A program made the translations under genes and the position numbers. 64,000 nucleotides of DNA. It comes from Cyclobacterium sp. (lineage in GTDB: Bacteria; Bacteroidota; Bacteroidia; Cytophagales; Cyclobacteriaceae). The stretch lies in NCBI RefSeq assembly GCF_014762705.1, contig NZ_JABURL010000015.1, forward strand, positions 1 through 64,000. Reading direction: 5' to 3'. The notes under the pieces were generated by a model. The model was not told where the DNA came from. It saw only the letters and a list, made by a program, of their open reading frames with translations, and made no database searches. Positions 34,037 to 43,008 of the stretch are shown here, one piece after another; the stretch's first letter is position 1, and every line of letters starts with the position of its first letter.

Positions 34037-34791
34037 TGTCTATATTCGATATATTCAACAAATTTCAAAAATCTGCCGATGGCCAAAAGCTGGATCTTAC
34101 CTGGATGCAGGCTGACATGCACAGCCACCTGATACCAGGAATTGATGACGGGGCTCAAACCATGGATGAATCGCTGGTTTTGATCGGGAGGCTGGCCTCT
34201 TTTGGATTAAAAAAGCTTATCATTACTCCTCATATCATGAGCGAGTTTTTCAGAAACACCCCTGAAATCATCACAGATGGGCTGAATGATCTAAAAAAAG
34301 CTACCGCGTCTGCCGGAATCAACATTGAACTGGAAGCAGCAGCGGAATATTACCTGGATGAAATTTTTTTTGAGAAGGTAGAAAAAAACGAGCACCTTCT
34401 CTCCTTCGGGGAAAATAAAATGTTGCTCCTTGAAACAGGCTTTATGAGTAAGCCCCACATATTACTGGAGACATTTTTCCGGCTCGAAATGGCAGGGTAC
34501 CAACCGGTATTTGCCCATCCCGAGAGGTATATCTATTTACATCAGGAAAAAGACACACTGGAGGCTTTGGCAGATCGGAACATCCCTTTTCAATTAAATT
34601 TGCTTTCCCTGACCGGTTATTATTCCAAAGGTGTAAAGAAATTTGCTGAAAAGATCATCGATATGGGCCTGGTCAAATTGGTGGGTACAGATTGCCACAA
34701 TGAAAAGTACCTGGATGCGTTGGAAAAATTACCCGGTGAAAAATATTTCGAAAAATTAAAGGACTTGGACCTTTGGAACAAAAACCTGTAA
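34036..34791 (+). CDS. CpsB/CapC-type tyrosine-protein phosphatase (PHP domain)
   Basis: A 251-residue PHP-fold phosphoesterase of the CpsB/YwqE family, which dephosphorylates tyrosine kinases that control capsule export. Metal-ligand motifs are clear: QADMHSHLIPGIDDGA (His29, His31), ITPHIMSEF, FAHPERYIYLH and GTDCHN. No cognate tyrosine kinase gene (Wzc/CapB) lies in this window. It overlaps rfbC upstream and an epimerase gene downstream, which supports a role in surface polysaccharide. Length fits the family. Confidence 0.87.
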   Translation: MSIFDIFNKFQKSADGQKLDLTWMQADMHSHLIPGIDDGAQTMDESLVLIGRLASFGLKKLIITPHIMSEFFRNTPEIITDGLNDLKKATASAGINIELEAAAEYYLDEIFFEKVEKNEHLLSFGENKMLLLETGFMSKPHILLETFFRLEMAGYQPVFAHPERYIYLHQEKDTLEALADRNIPFQLNLLSLTGYYSKGVKKFAEKIIDMGLVKLVGTDCHNEKYLDALEKLPGEKYFEKLKDLDLWNKNL

Positions 34792-35783
34792 ACCCAAGCC
34801 CGGAACCTGATGAACCAGTGAAAAAAATATTAATCACCGGCATTACGGGGCTTTTGGGAAGTTATCTGGCCAAAAAATTAGCCGGAGAAGCACAGTTATC
34901 GGGAATAAAAAGACCCGGTAGCTCCACCCATTTATTGGGTGGGCTTGCGGAAAACATTAATTGGTACGAAGGTGAAATCACAGACGTGGAAATGTTGGCA
35001 GAAGCCTGTAGCAAGCAGGATCTGGTAATCCATTCTGCCGGATTGGTATCCTTTGACGATTCAAAAAAAGAGGCTTTGCTCAAAACCAACACCTATGCTA
35101 CGGCCTGTCTGGTTAATGCATTGTTAACGCTGAAAAAACCAAAATTGGTATTTATCAGTTCGGTCGCAGCATTGGGCAGGGAGGGTAACGGCTCCCCCAT
35201 AAACGAAGAAAAAAAATGGGTCAATTCTGAAAAGAATACACCCTATGGCATATCGAAGCACCTTGCTGAGCTTGAGGTATGGAGAGGCGCTCAGGAAGGA
35301 TTGCAGGTTATGGTTTTTAACCCTTCAGTTTTGTTGGGGAAAGTTAAAGATGAAAGAAGCAGCAGTCAGATATACCGCTATGTCCTGGATGAAAACAGGT
35401 ATTTCCCCCTGGGAAATGTAAACTATATTGACATCAGAGATGCAGTGAATATCATGGTTCAGCTGATAGATAAGGGAGAATGGAATGAACGCTATATCAT
35501 CAGCAAAGAGAGTCTTTCTTATGAGACCTTTTTCAGGGAGATGGCCGCTGTATTCGGAAAAAAAGCACCCCAAAAGCCTCTCAGCAATTGGCTTTCCAGT
35601 TTGGTGGTCAGCTGGGCCAGCTTTCAGAACAGATTTAGCAAAAACAAAATCCCTATCAGCCGTCAAACCATACGGGCAGCTCAATCCAGGATAGTCTATG
35701 ACAATGGTAAAATAAAAAACATTACTGGTTTTTCCTTTACCCCGTTAAGAGACACCTTACAATGGGCGATGGATAAAACCTGA
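34773..35783 (+). CDS. NAD-dependent epimerase/dehydratase (extended SDR)
   Basis: A Rossmann-fold extended SDR protein. It has the NAD(P)-binding motif ILITGITGLLGSYL, the SSVAALG segment and the catalytic YGISK (Tyr-Lys). The substrate is likely a nucleotide sugar or a dihydroflavonol-reductase-like compound and cannot be fixed. The frame opens with TTG at 34773, inside the end of the phosphatase gene. GTG at 34818 (KKILITG) is an alternative start that removes a Pro/Glu-rich leader and gives 321 residues. The overlap shows translational coupling with the two upstream polysaccharide-related genes. Confidence 0.8.
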   Translation: MEQKPVNPSPEPDEPVKKILITGITGLLGSYLAKKLAGEAQLSGIKRPGSSTHLLGGLAENINWYEGEITDVEMLAEACSKQDLVIHSAGLVSFDDSKKEALLKTNTYATACLVNALLTLKKPKLVFISSVAALGREGNGSPINEEKKWVNSEKNTPYGISKHLAELEVWRGAQEGLQVMVFNPSVLLGKVKDERSSSQIYRYVLDENRYFPLGNVNYIDIRDAVNIMVQLIDKGEWNERYIISKESLSYETFFREMAAVFGKKAPQKPLSNWLSSLVVSWASFQNRFSKNKIPISRQTIRAAQSRIVYDNGKIKNITGFSFTPLRDTLQWAMDKT

Positions 35784-35879
35784 ATTAAAATTTCTATTAA
35801 TGGATAATAAATTAAAGCGGGGAATATTACCGGCATTGAAAATATTTGGTATCTTAAGCAATAAATTTATATCAAACCT

Positions 35880-37292
35880 ATGACAGGAGATTTTGACAAT
35901 CATTCGGATCAGGAAAAAGAATTGGTACAAAGGTTTGAAAATTCGCTTAAATCAAACCTGGAAATTTTCTTCGGGGAAGAGGAATTGGAAGATATAGTCA
36001 GGTATTACCATGACCATTTACAGTACAAAAAGGCTTTCAAAACCTGTGAATTGGCACTCCAAAAATTCCCTTTTTCCATGGAAATCAAATTATTGATGGC
36101 TCAATCGCTTTTGTTCATGGATGAAGTGGAAGATAGCCTGGACATGCTTGAAAACCTGAACAACCTCTCTCCAAACAATGAAGAGATCGTTTTAACCATG
36201 GCCAATGCGCTATCACTTCTGGATCAAAGTGGGGAAGCCATTATATTACTCAATGGTTTTTTACCCCTGGCAGAGGACAAGGCAGAGGTGTATTACTTAT
36301 TGGGCAACTTTTATCGCATAGAGAAAAAAGACAGCGAGGCAATTTCCTGTTTTAAAGAAGCCGTTAAATTAAAAATCAATCATGAAGATGCCTTGTTTCA
36401 GCTGGCCATGATGACGGAGGAGGAAGGCTCTTTTGATGAAATTTTAAAATTTTACCAGGAATTTATAGATCAGGATCCTTATAACGCCAATGCCTGGTAT
36501 AATTTGGGAGTGGTTTATAACAGACTGGGCAAATTTGAAGCAGCTATTGAAGCCTACGATTATGCCCTTTTGATAGATGATGCTTTTGCTTCGGCTTATT
36601 TCAATTTGGGAAATGCCCTGATGAATACCAACCAGTATGAAAAAGCATTGGAGGCCTATCAGAATACCATCAATTGTGAAGGGAGCAATGCAGAGAATTG
36701 CTGTTACCTGGCTGCATCCTATGAAAAACTTGACCAAATTGACATGGCTTTCAAGTATTTCAAAAAATCAGCCAAACTGGACCCCGAGTATGATGATGCC
36801 TGGTTTGGCCTGGGAATGTGCATGATCAAAAAGAAAAAGTATTTCGAAGCGATCCATTATTTTAAAAAAGCCCTGAAACTGACTTCCGAAAACGCCAACT
36901 ATTGGGTAGGGCTTGCAGGCGCTGAGTACCAGCTGGGCAATCTTCAGGCCAGTTCGGAAGCTTATGAAGAGGCCATCAACCTGGAACCAGGGATAATCGA
37001 AACCTATATCAATCTCTCCCTGATCTATTTTGACCAGAACCGGTTTGAAGAAGCAGAAGACGTGATCAAAGAAGGTATGGAGGAGTTACCAGAAGAAGCA
37101 GAACTGTATTACCGCCTGGTGGTTTACCTGATTAAGACCGGTAAATACAAAGAAGCCTTTTCAATTTTGGAAAATGCATTAACTTTGGACTTTGAAAAAC
37201 ACATTTTGCTTTTCGATCTGATGCCTGAACTGGAACAACAGAAAGCAATTTACAAAATTATCAATCAGTATAGAGAAGATTTTAAAGGATAA
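35880..37292 (+). CDS. TPR-repeat protein
   Basis: A 470-residue soluble protein made almost entirely of about ten tetratricopeptide repeats, such as AEVYYLLGNFYRIEKKDSEA, ANAWYNLGVVYNRLGKFEAA, ASAYFNLGNALMNTNQYEKA and DDAWFGLGMCMIKKKKYFEA. No signal peptide or membrane segment is seen, so it should be cytoplasmic. TPR proteins act as protein-protein scaffolds; the partner is unknown. It precedes the phosphosulfolactate-synthase-like gene by 36 bases on the same strand. Confidence 0.85.
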   Translation: MTGDFDNHSDQEKELVQRFENSLKSNLEIFFGEEELEDIVRYYHDHLQYKKAFKTCELALQKFPFSMEIKLLMAQSLLFMDEVEDSLDMLENLNNLSPNNEEIVLTMANALSLLDQSGEAIILLNGFLPLAEDKAEVYYLLGNFYRIEKKDSEAISCFKEAVKLKINHEDALFQLAMMTEEEGSFDEILKFYQEFIDQDPYNANAWYNLGVVYNRLGKFEAAIEAYDYALLIDDAFASAYFNLGNALMNTNQYEKALEAYQNTINCEGSNAENCCYLAASYEKLDQIDMAFKYFKKSAKLDPEYDDAWFGLGMCMIKKKKYFEAIHYFKKALKLTSENANYWVGLAGAEYQLGNLQASSEAYEEAINLEPGIIETYINLSLIYFDQNRFEEAEDVIKEGMEELPEEAELYYRLVVYLIKTGKYKEAFSILENALTLDFEKHILLFDLMPELEQQKAIYKIINQYREDFKG

Positions 37293-37328
37293 AATTCCTA
37301 TTAATCTATTTTACCAAAATTTTATTGA

Positions 37329-38090
37329 ATGAATTACATGCTTAATAGCATCCCTTCGAGGACAGCCAAGCCCAGAAATTCCGGATTTACAATGGCCATG
37401 GATAAAGGATTGAGTCTGCGGGAAGTGGAGGATTTTATTGAAACCAGCGGAGATTTTATAGACATTGTCAAATTAGGATGGGCAACCTCATTTGTCACCA
37501 AGAAACTCAAGGAAAAAATTGAAATCTACCGGGCGGCAGGTATTCCTGTTTATTTTGGGGGCACTCTTTTTGAAGCTTTTGTCATTCGCAATCAGTTTGA
37601 AGACTATATTAACTTGTTGAATGAGTATCAACTTACTTTTGCAGAAGTATCCGATGGATCGATTACTTTGGATCACGATATTAAATGTAAATATATAGAG
37701 ACTTTAGCCAAGGAGGTTACAGTCCTCTCCGAAGTAGGATCAAAAGATGCTGCTAAAATTATTCCTCCTTATAAATGGATCGATCAAATGCAAAAGGAAC
37801 TTAATGCAGGTGCCTGGAAAGTGATCGGTGAGTCCAGGGAAGGGGGGACAGTCGGTCTCTTCAGGGATTCCGGGGAAGTAAGACAAGGTTTAGTAGAAGA
37901 AATTCTTACCCAGGTGCCAGAAGAAAAGATCATTTGGGAGGCCCCTCAAAAAGAACAGCAAGTTTGGTTTATCAAATTATTGGGATCAAATGTCAATTTG
38001 GGAAACATTGCGCCAAATGAAATCATACCCCTTGAAACCCTGAGGCTGGGACTCCGGGGAGATACTTTTGATTTCTTCCTGAACAAATAA
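37329..38090 (+). CDS. ComA-family phosphosulfolactate synthase
   Basis: A 253-residue TIM-barrel protein of the ComA family. In methanogens the enzyme adds sulphite to phosphoenolpyruvate to form phosphosulfolactate, the first step of coenzyme M synthesis. Family motifs are KLGWATSFV, YFGGTLFEAFV, EVSDGSITL, VLSEVGSKD, VIGESREGG and IWEAPQKEQQ. Bacteroidota have no coenzyme M pathway of this kind. The product may feed sulfolactate or sulfonate-containing lipid metabolism, but this is inference. No other sulphonate gene is nearby. Confidence 0.85.
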   Translation: MNYMLNSIPSRTAKPRNSGFTMAMDKGLSLREVEDFIETSGDFIDIVKLGWATSFVTKKLKEKIEIYRAAGIPVYFGGTLFEAFVIRNQFEDYINLLNEYQLTFAEVSDGSITLDHDIKCKYIETLAKEVTVLSEVGSKDAAKIIPPYKWIDQMQKELNAGAWKVIGESREGGTVGLFRDSGEVRQGLVEEILTQVPEEKIIWEAPQKEQQVWFIKLLGSNVNLGNIAPNEIIPLETLRLGLRGDTFDFFLNK

Positions 38091-38128
38091 ATTAAACTGA
38101 TTTTATCCTGTAAATAATAGGCCAGGTA

Positions 38129-39064
38129 ATGAATAGGATAGGTGAGAGGATTATTTTATTCCTTAAGGGAATGGGCATGGGAAGTGCGGATATCGTGCCG
38201 GGGGTTTCCGGGGGTTCTATTGCTTTGGTTACCAAAATTTATGAAGAGTTACTGGAAAGCATCAATTCTTTCGACCTTGCGGCACTAAAGTTGTTAATTC
38301 AGTTTAATATTCTAGGATTCTGGAAAAAAATCAACGGCAGCTTCTTATTCCCCCTGGTTCTGGGAATATTTACCAGCATTTTCGCTTTTTCAAAAGCCAT
38401 TACTTTTCTGATAGAACATTTTCCTATTCCCCTTTGGTCCTTTTTCTGTGGACTGATTCTGATCAGTGCCATCATCATACTCAGGGATATCAAGCGCTGG
38501 AGCCTTATGGCGATATTCATGTTTCCTGTTGGGATAGTCCTTGCGTATTTCATTACAGAACTACCAATGGTCTCCCTGCCTAATAATATTTGGCTGACGT
38601 TCATATCGGGTGCCATTGCTATTTGCGCCATGATCTTGCCGGGTATTTCGGGAAGTTTTTTGCTGCTAATTTTAGGCAAGTACGAATATATCCTGATGGC
38701 GGTCAATGACCGTAATTTTCTGGTTTTGGGCATCTTTGCTCTGGGATGTGTCACCGGCCTTTTGCTTTTCAGCAGGGTCATTTCCTGGTTTTTAAAAAAC
38801 TTTCATGGGCTGACCCTTTCATTTTTGTCCGGCTTTATGATTGGCTCCATCAATAAAATCTGGCCTTGGAAAAAAGTACTTACTTACCGAATTTCGAGTA
38901 TGGGTATTCAAAAGCCGTTATTGACAGAAAACATTCTTCCCCATATTTACCTTGCTGAAACCGGGGAAGAACCAGCCTTTTTAGTTGCCATACTTGCTTT
39001 TCTGATCGGGGTCGTATTGGTAGTGGGAATAGAAAGACTGGCTCAAAGCTTAAGTAAAGAATGA
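38129..39064 (+). CDS. DUF368 undecaprenyl-phosphate translocase (PopT-type)
   Basis: A 311-residue polytopic membrane protein of DUF368. Two copies of the family signature are seen, GMGMGSADIVPGVSGGSIALVTK near the N-terminus and MILPGISGSFLLLILGKYE in the middle, consistent with an internal repeat. DUF368 proteins were shown in other bacteria to recycle undecaprenyl phosphate across the inner membrane for wall and surface polysaccharide synthesis. The following aroE gene overlaps its stop (ATGA), so they are coupled. Confidence 0.87.
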   Translation: MNRIGERIILFLKGMGMGSADIVPGVSGGSIALVTKIYEELLESINSFDLAALKLLIQFNILGFWKKINGSFLFPLVLGIFTSIFAFSKAITFLIEHFPIPLWSFFCGLILISAIIILRDIKRWSLMAIFMFPVGIVLAYFITELPMVSLPNNIWLTFISGAIAICAMILPGISGSFLLLILGKYEYILMAVNDRNFLVLGIFALGCVTGLLLFSRVISWFLKNFHGLTLSFLSGFMIGSINKIWPWKKVLTYRISSMGIQKPLLTENILPHIYLAETGEEPAFLVAILAFLIGVVLVVGIERLAQSLSKE

Positions 39065-39807
39065 AAAAATTTGGTTTGATTGGATTTCCCCTGACACATT
39101 CCTTTTCTAAAAAATACTTTACAGATAAATTCGAACGGGAAGGCAAATCTGATTGTCAATATGAACTGTATGAAATCCCCAACATACAGTCATTCCCTGC
39201 GATATTGGTGAAGGAACCAACCCTCATTGGCCTGAATGTGACCATCCCTTACAAGGAACAGGTGATTCCCTTCCTCGATAGATTGAGTCCCGCATGTAAA
39301 GCCATTGGGGCAGTTAATTGTATCAAAATTTCAGCTGAAGAGCTGGTAGGATTCAATACCGATTATTTTGGTTTTAAAACCTCACTGGTAAATTGGCTGG
39401 GACCGAATAGGCCTGCAGCCTTGATACTTGGGACAGGCGGTGCATCAAAAGCCGTAGCACAGGCTTTAAAAGACCTGAACATACCTTTCATGAAGGTATC
39501 CAGGGATACCCCACAGGGTTCAAATAATATTCTTTCCTATAAAAAGCTACGGGAACGCCCAGAGCTGATGAAAGAATTTCCTTTGCTTATCAATACTACG
39601 CCTTTGGGTACTTTTCCTAAAACAGAGGAAATGGCCGATATACCTCTTGAATCCATCAACCAGAACCATTGGGTATATGACCTGGTATATAACCCAACAA
39701 CAACAGTCTTCATGCGGGAAGCTGAGAAGAGAGGGGCAAAAACTAAAAATGGATTAGAGATGCTTCATCTACAGGCCGAGGCTGCCTGGGAAATATGGAA
39801 TGAATAG
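39061..39807 (+). CDS. aroE: Shikimate dehydrogenase
   Basis: A 248-residue NADP-dependent enzyme that reduces 3-dehydroshikimate in aromatic amino acid synthesis. It has GFPLTHSFSKKYF (substrate loop), LNVTIPYKEQVIPFLD (catalytic Lys), GAVNCIK, NTDYFGF, the nucleotide-binding ILGTGGASKAV and NGLEMLHLQAEAAWEIW. The length is slightly shorter than the E. coli enzyme but normal for Bacteroidota. It overlaps the DUF368 gene by 4 bases. Confidence 0.92.
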   Translation: MKKFGLIGFPLTHSFSKKYFTDKFEREGKSDCQYELYEIPNIQSFPAILVKEPTLIGLNVTIPYKEQVIPFLDRLSPACKAIGAVNCIKISAEELVGFNTDYFGFKTSLVNWLGPNRPAALILGTGGASKAVAQALKDLNIPFMKVSRDTPQGSNNILSYKKLRERPELMKEFPLLINTTPLGTFPKTEEMADIPLESINQNHWVYDLVYNPTTTVFMREAEKRGAKTKNGLEMLHLQAEAAWEIWNE

Positions 39808-40004
39808 CTTATCACCTTTTTTGAGATTTGGTTTCCTTCAAAAATATACCTGTGTGAGGTTAAAGGTAAATTACAGGGATTAAACAAGTTAGCTTTTAAA
39901 AAAAAAAGAACTTCCTTGTTCACCACTTTTATTTAGGGGATTTCATTAAGCATTATGGATTAAAATAATTATTATTAAGCCTCATTCAACATCAATCAGA
40001 TTTT

Positions 40005-41366
40005 ATGGTGAAGAAAGCAGCTACTCCTTCCAGAAAAATTTTTGTTCTTGACACTTCTGTCATCCTGTACGATCACCAGTCCATCATGAACTTTGCAGAG
40101 CATGATGTGGTCATTCCAATTACCGTACTTGAGGAACTGGATCAGTTTAAGAAAGGTAACGACACCAAAAATTTTGAAGCCAGGGGCTTTATCCGACTTT
40201 TGGACAAATTGTCAAAAGACCAAATGATCCAGCACTGGACAGCCCTCAACGGAAAAAACAAAGGGTCCTTTAAAGTGATGATGAACCCTGAGAATGCCCT
40301 GAATGCCAACGAGATTTTTGGAGAGGAAAAGAATGACCACAAAATATTGAATGCGGCTCTAAGCCTGAAGCAAACAGAAAAAGACAGAAAAGTGATTTTG
40401 GTCAGTAAGGATATCAATCTCAGGCTAAAAGCGAAATCACTTGACATTCTGGCGGAGGATTACGAAACCGGAAAAATCAAAAACATCTCAGAAATAGAAA
40501 ACACAGGCAAGGAGACGTTGGAAAACATCAATCCGGAAACGATCAATGACCTGTACGAACACAGCACCCTGGAGGCAAAAGCTATCTTTGGACGAAGTAA
40601 AAAAAATATTCCCCAAAACAACACTTTTTTCATTTTGAAAGGTGTTTCAAATAGTGCCTCCATTTTGGCTTTCTTCCAGGCATCAGACAACAGTTTCCAC
40701 AAAATTTCCAAATCCAAAGCCTACAATATCAATCCAAAAAATGCTGAGCAGGCTTTTGCCCTGCATGCCATTTTGGATCCGAATATCAAGCTGGTAAGCA
40801 TTCAGGGAGTAGCGGGAACAGGCAAAACGCTTTTGGCACTGGCCGGTGCATTGGAGCAACGCAGTAATTTTAAACAAATATTTCTTGCCCGGCCCATTGT
40901 TCCGCTCAGCAACAAAGACATAGGGTATTTGCCAGGCGACATCAAGTCCAAGCTTAATCCTTATATGGAGCCACTATGGGATAACCTGAAGTTCATTCAA
41001 AATCAGTATAAAGAAAGTGACAAGGAATATCAGCGAATAACAGAAATGGTCAACCAGGAAAAATTGGTCATTCAACCCCTGGCCTATATTCGTGGCCGGT
41101 CGCTATCCAATATTTTCTTCATCGTAGATGAGGCCCAAAACCTTACCCCACATGAGGTAAAAACCATCATCAGCAGGGCTGGTGAAAACACCAAAATTAT
41201 TTTTACAGGAGATGTCTTTCAAATAGACACACCTTATCTGGACAGCCAGAGCAACGGGCTTTCTTACCTCATTGACAGGGTCAGAAAGCATCCCCTTTAT
41301 GCCCATATAAAATTGGAAAAAGGGGAACGTTCCGAACTGGCAAATCTGGCAAACGACTTATTGTAA
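40005..41366 (+). CDS. PIN-PhoH family ribonuclease/helicase-like ATPase
   Basis: A 453-residue protein with an N-terminal PIN nuclease domain (KIFVLDTSVILYD, Asp16, and ITVLEELDQFKKG) and a C-terminal PhoH ATPase with Walker A GVAGTGKTLLALAG (near residue 268), ARPIVPLSNKDIGYLPGD and Walker B FFIVDEAQNLTPHEVK. This matches the PhoH2/YlaK type, proposed to unwind and cut RNA. It is preceded by a 197-base spacer with no recognised promoter and is the last gene of the plus-strand run. Confidence 0.9.
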   Translation: MVKKAATPSRKIFVLDTSVILYDHQSIMNFAEHDVVIPITVLEELDQFKKGNDTKNFEARGFIRLLDKLSKDQMIQHWTALNGKNKGSFKVMMNPENALNANEIFGEEKNDHKILNAALSLKQTEKDRKVILVSKDINLRLKAKSLDILAEDYETGKIKNISEIENTGKETLENINPETINDLYEHSTLEAKAIFGRSKKNIPQNNTFFILKGVSNSASILAFFQASDNSFHKISKSKAYNINPKNAEQAFALHAILDPNIKLVSIQGVAGTGKTLLALAGALEQRSNFKQIFLARPIVPLSNKDIGYLPGDIKSKLNPYMEPLWDNLKFIQNQYKESDKEYQRITEMVNQEKLVIQPLAYIRGRSLSNIFFIVDEAQNLTPHEVKTIISRAGENTKIIFTGDVFQIDTPYLDSQSNGLSYLIDRVRKHPLYAHIKLEKGERSELANLANDLL

Positions 41367-41378
41367 AACAGTGTGGTA

Positions 41379-42134
41379 TTAACTTTCCGTAATGGTATTG
41401 AGTTTTGCCAAAAAGCTATTGTAGTATTGTCTACCAACCTGCACCACGTCACCTGTTTTGAGGTTAATTTCTTTGGTATTGAAACTTTCTATCTGGCCCA
41501 GCTGCACAATATAAGATTTTTGTACCCTAAGGAACAGGTTAGCAGGTAATTTTTCCTCCATGTCCTTCATGGATTTGCGAATGGTAAAATTCCTGTTTTT
41601 GGTAAATATGGTTACCATGTTGCCATTGGCCTCAACATAATAAATATCTCCGTAATCCACCCGCTCAAAGCTATTGTCCGCTTTGATATAAACCGCATCC
41701 ACTACCAGGTAGGGGCTTTCTACAAGCTTGGTGCTCACACCCTCCGACAAAGCCGGTCTGGTTCTTTGGTTGTAAAGTACGATCTCCACCATGGCATGGA
41801 TATCGTTGCTGTTAAAGGGTTTTACAATAAAACCGGCCGGATGTGTTCGTTTTGCCCTTTCTATTATGGCAGGGTCACTGTAGGAAGTAACATAAACAAT
41901 GGGTGCATCCACCATCTGTTGAATAATCTCCCCTAGTTCGATACCATCTTTATCGCCTTTCAGTTTGATATCCATAAATACCATGTCTGGCCGGTATTTC
42001 TTGACCACTTTGATAGCCTGGTTAGCAGAATTGGCAATATCGATGTTTACATAACCTAAAAGTTGTAAAATTTCCTCGATGTTTTCTGAAATATTAATGT
42101 CATCTTCTACTATCAGTATCCTTTCTTCTTTCAT
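41379..42134 (-). CDS. Response regulator with REC and LytTR domains
   Basis: A 251-residue regulator. The receiver domain covers residues 1-120 with Asp10-Asp12 acidic pocket residues and the phosphoacceptor Asp55 in VFMDIKLKGD. The LytTR DNA-binding domain fills the C-terminus (YVEANGNMVTIFTKNRNFTIRKSMKD). A 126-base gap separates it from the second regulator operon, so it is probably a separate transcription unit. No kinase gene is directly adjacent in the same unit; the kinase at 43009-44058 may serve both. Target genes are unknown. Confidence 0.88.
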   Translation of the reverse strand: MKEERILIVEDDINISENIEEILQLLGYVNIDIANSANQAIKVVKKYRPDMVFMDIKLKGDKDGIELGEIIQQMVDAPIVYVTSYSDPAIIERAKRTHPAGFIVKPFNSNDIHAMVEIVLYNQRTRPALSEGVSTKLVESPYLVVDAVYIKADNSFERVDYGDIYYVEANGNMVTIFTKNRNFTIRKSMKDMEEKLPANLFLRVQKSYIVQLGQIESFNTKEINLKTGDVVQVGRQYYNSFLAKLNTITES

Positions 42135-42260
42135 GGTTTAATTATTTAAGGGAAAAATTTAAATAAAAGCTGTTTCGACTAATTTACAAATTAAAATACA
42201 AACTAAAGCAAAAAACTACCAGCAAACTGCATTAATATTGGTTGATCTCTAAAACTTTTG

Positions 42261-42995
42261 CTATAAACTCATCAAATCTTTAAACCTGGCTGCCTGTCTT
42301 CTGCTCACTTCAATTCTTTCACCACCTTTTAAAGTAACGACCAGGCCTCCATTAAACCATGGTTCTATGGTCTCTACCCAACTCAGGTTGATGATGTGTT
42401 TCCTGCTGGCCCTGAAAAAAGATTTCTCATCCAATCGCTCATCCAGGGCATTAAGGGATTTATGTATCATAGGCTTGTTGTTTTCGAAGTATACCTTGAT
42501 ATAATTACCGTCTGATTCAAAAAGCCTCACATTGGAAAGCTTCACAAACCAACACTTGTCGCCATCTTTGACAAACACCTGATCATTCAGTGAAAGTTTG
42601 GATTTGGGGGTATCTTCGGAAGTCTCTTCCTCCTTCTTGAGTTCTTCCAGCTTTTTTTCCAGCTTTTTAAGCGTCTCGGTTAACCTTTCAGGTTCAATGG
42701 GCTTCAGCAGGTAATCAAGCGCATTGACTTGAAAAGCCTGTAATGCAAACTCGTCATAGGCAGTGATAAAAACAACAAGAGGCACATGATCCAACTCCTC
42801 AAGCAGGTCAAAACCTGTTTTTTCAGGCATTTGAATATCCAGAAAAAGTACATCCGGTTGCAATGACTCTATCTTTTCCTTTGCATCATCCACGTTGGCA
42901 GCCTCTCCCAAAACCTCAATATTCTGATTTTGATTCAAGAGGTTAATGAGTTCCTTCCTGGCCAATCTTTCATCATCTACTACTAATACACGCAT
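42261..42995 (-). CDS. LytTR response regulator (LytR/AlgR type)
   Basis: A 244-residue regulator with a receiver domain (MRVLVVDDE, phosphoacceptor Asp53 in LFLDIQMPEKTG), a charged linker (KKLEELKKEEETSEDTPKSK) and a LytTR domain (VRLFESDGNYIKVYFENNKPMIHKS, SRRQAARFKDL). It starts 13 bases after the sensor kinase gene and forms a canonical LytS/LytR-type pair with it. The pair follows a moxR gene by 30 bases, so all three may be one operon. Confidence 0.9.
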   Translation of the reverse strand: MRVLVVDDERLARKELINLLNQNQNIEVLGEAANVDDAKEKIESLQPDVLFLDIQMPEKTGFDLLEELDHVPLVVFITAYDEFALQAFQVNALDYLLKPIEPERLTETLKKLEKKLEELKKEEETSEDTPKSKLSLNDQVFVKDGDKCWFVKLSNVRLFESDGNYIKVYFENNKPMIHKSLNALDERLDEKSFFRASRKHIINLSWVETIEPWFNGGLVVTLKGGERIEVSRRQAARFKDLMSL

Positions 42996-43008
42996 ATTTC
43001 TTTTAATT

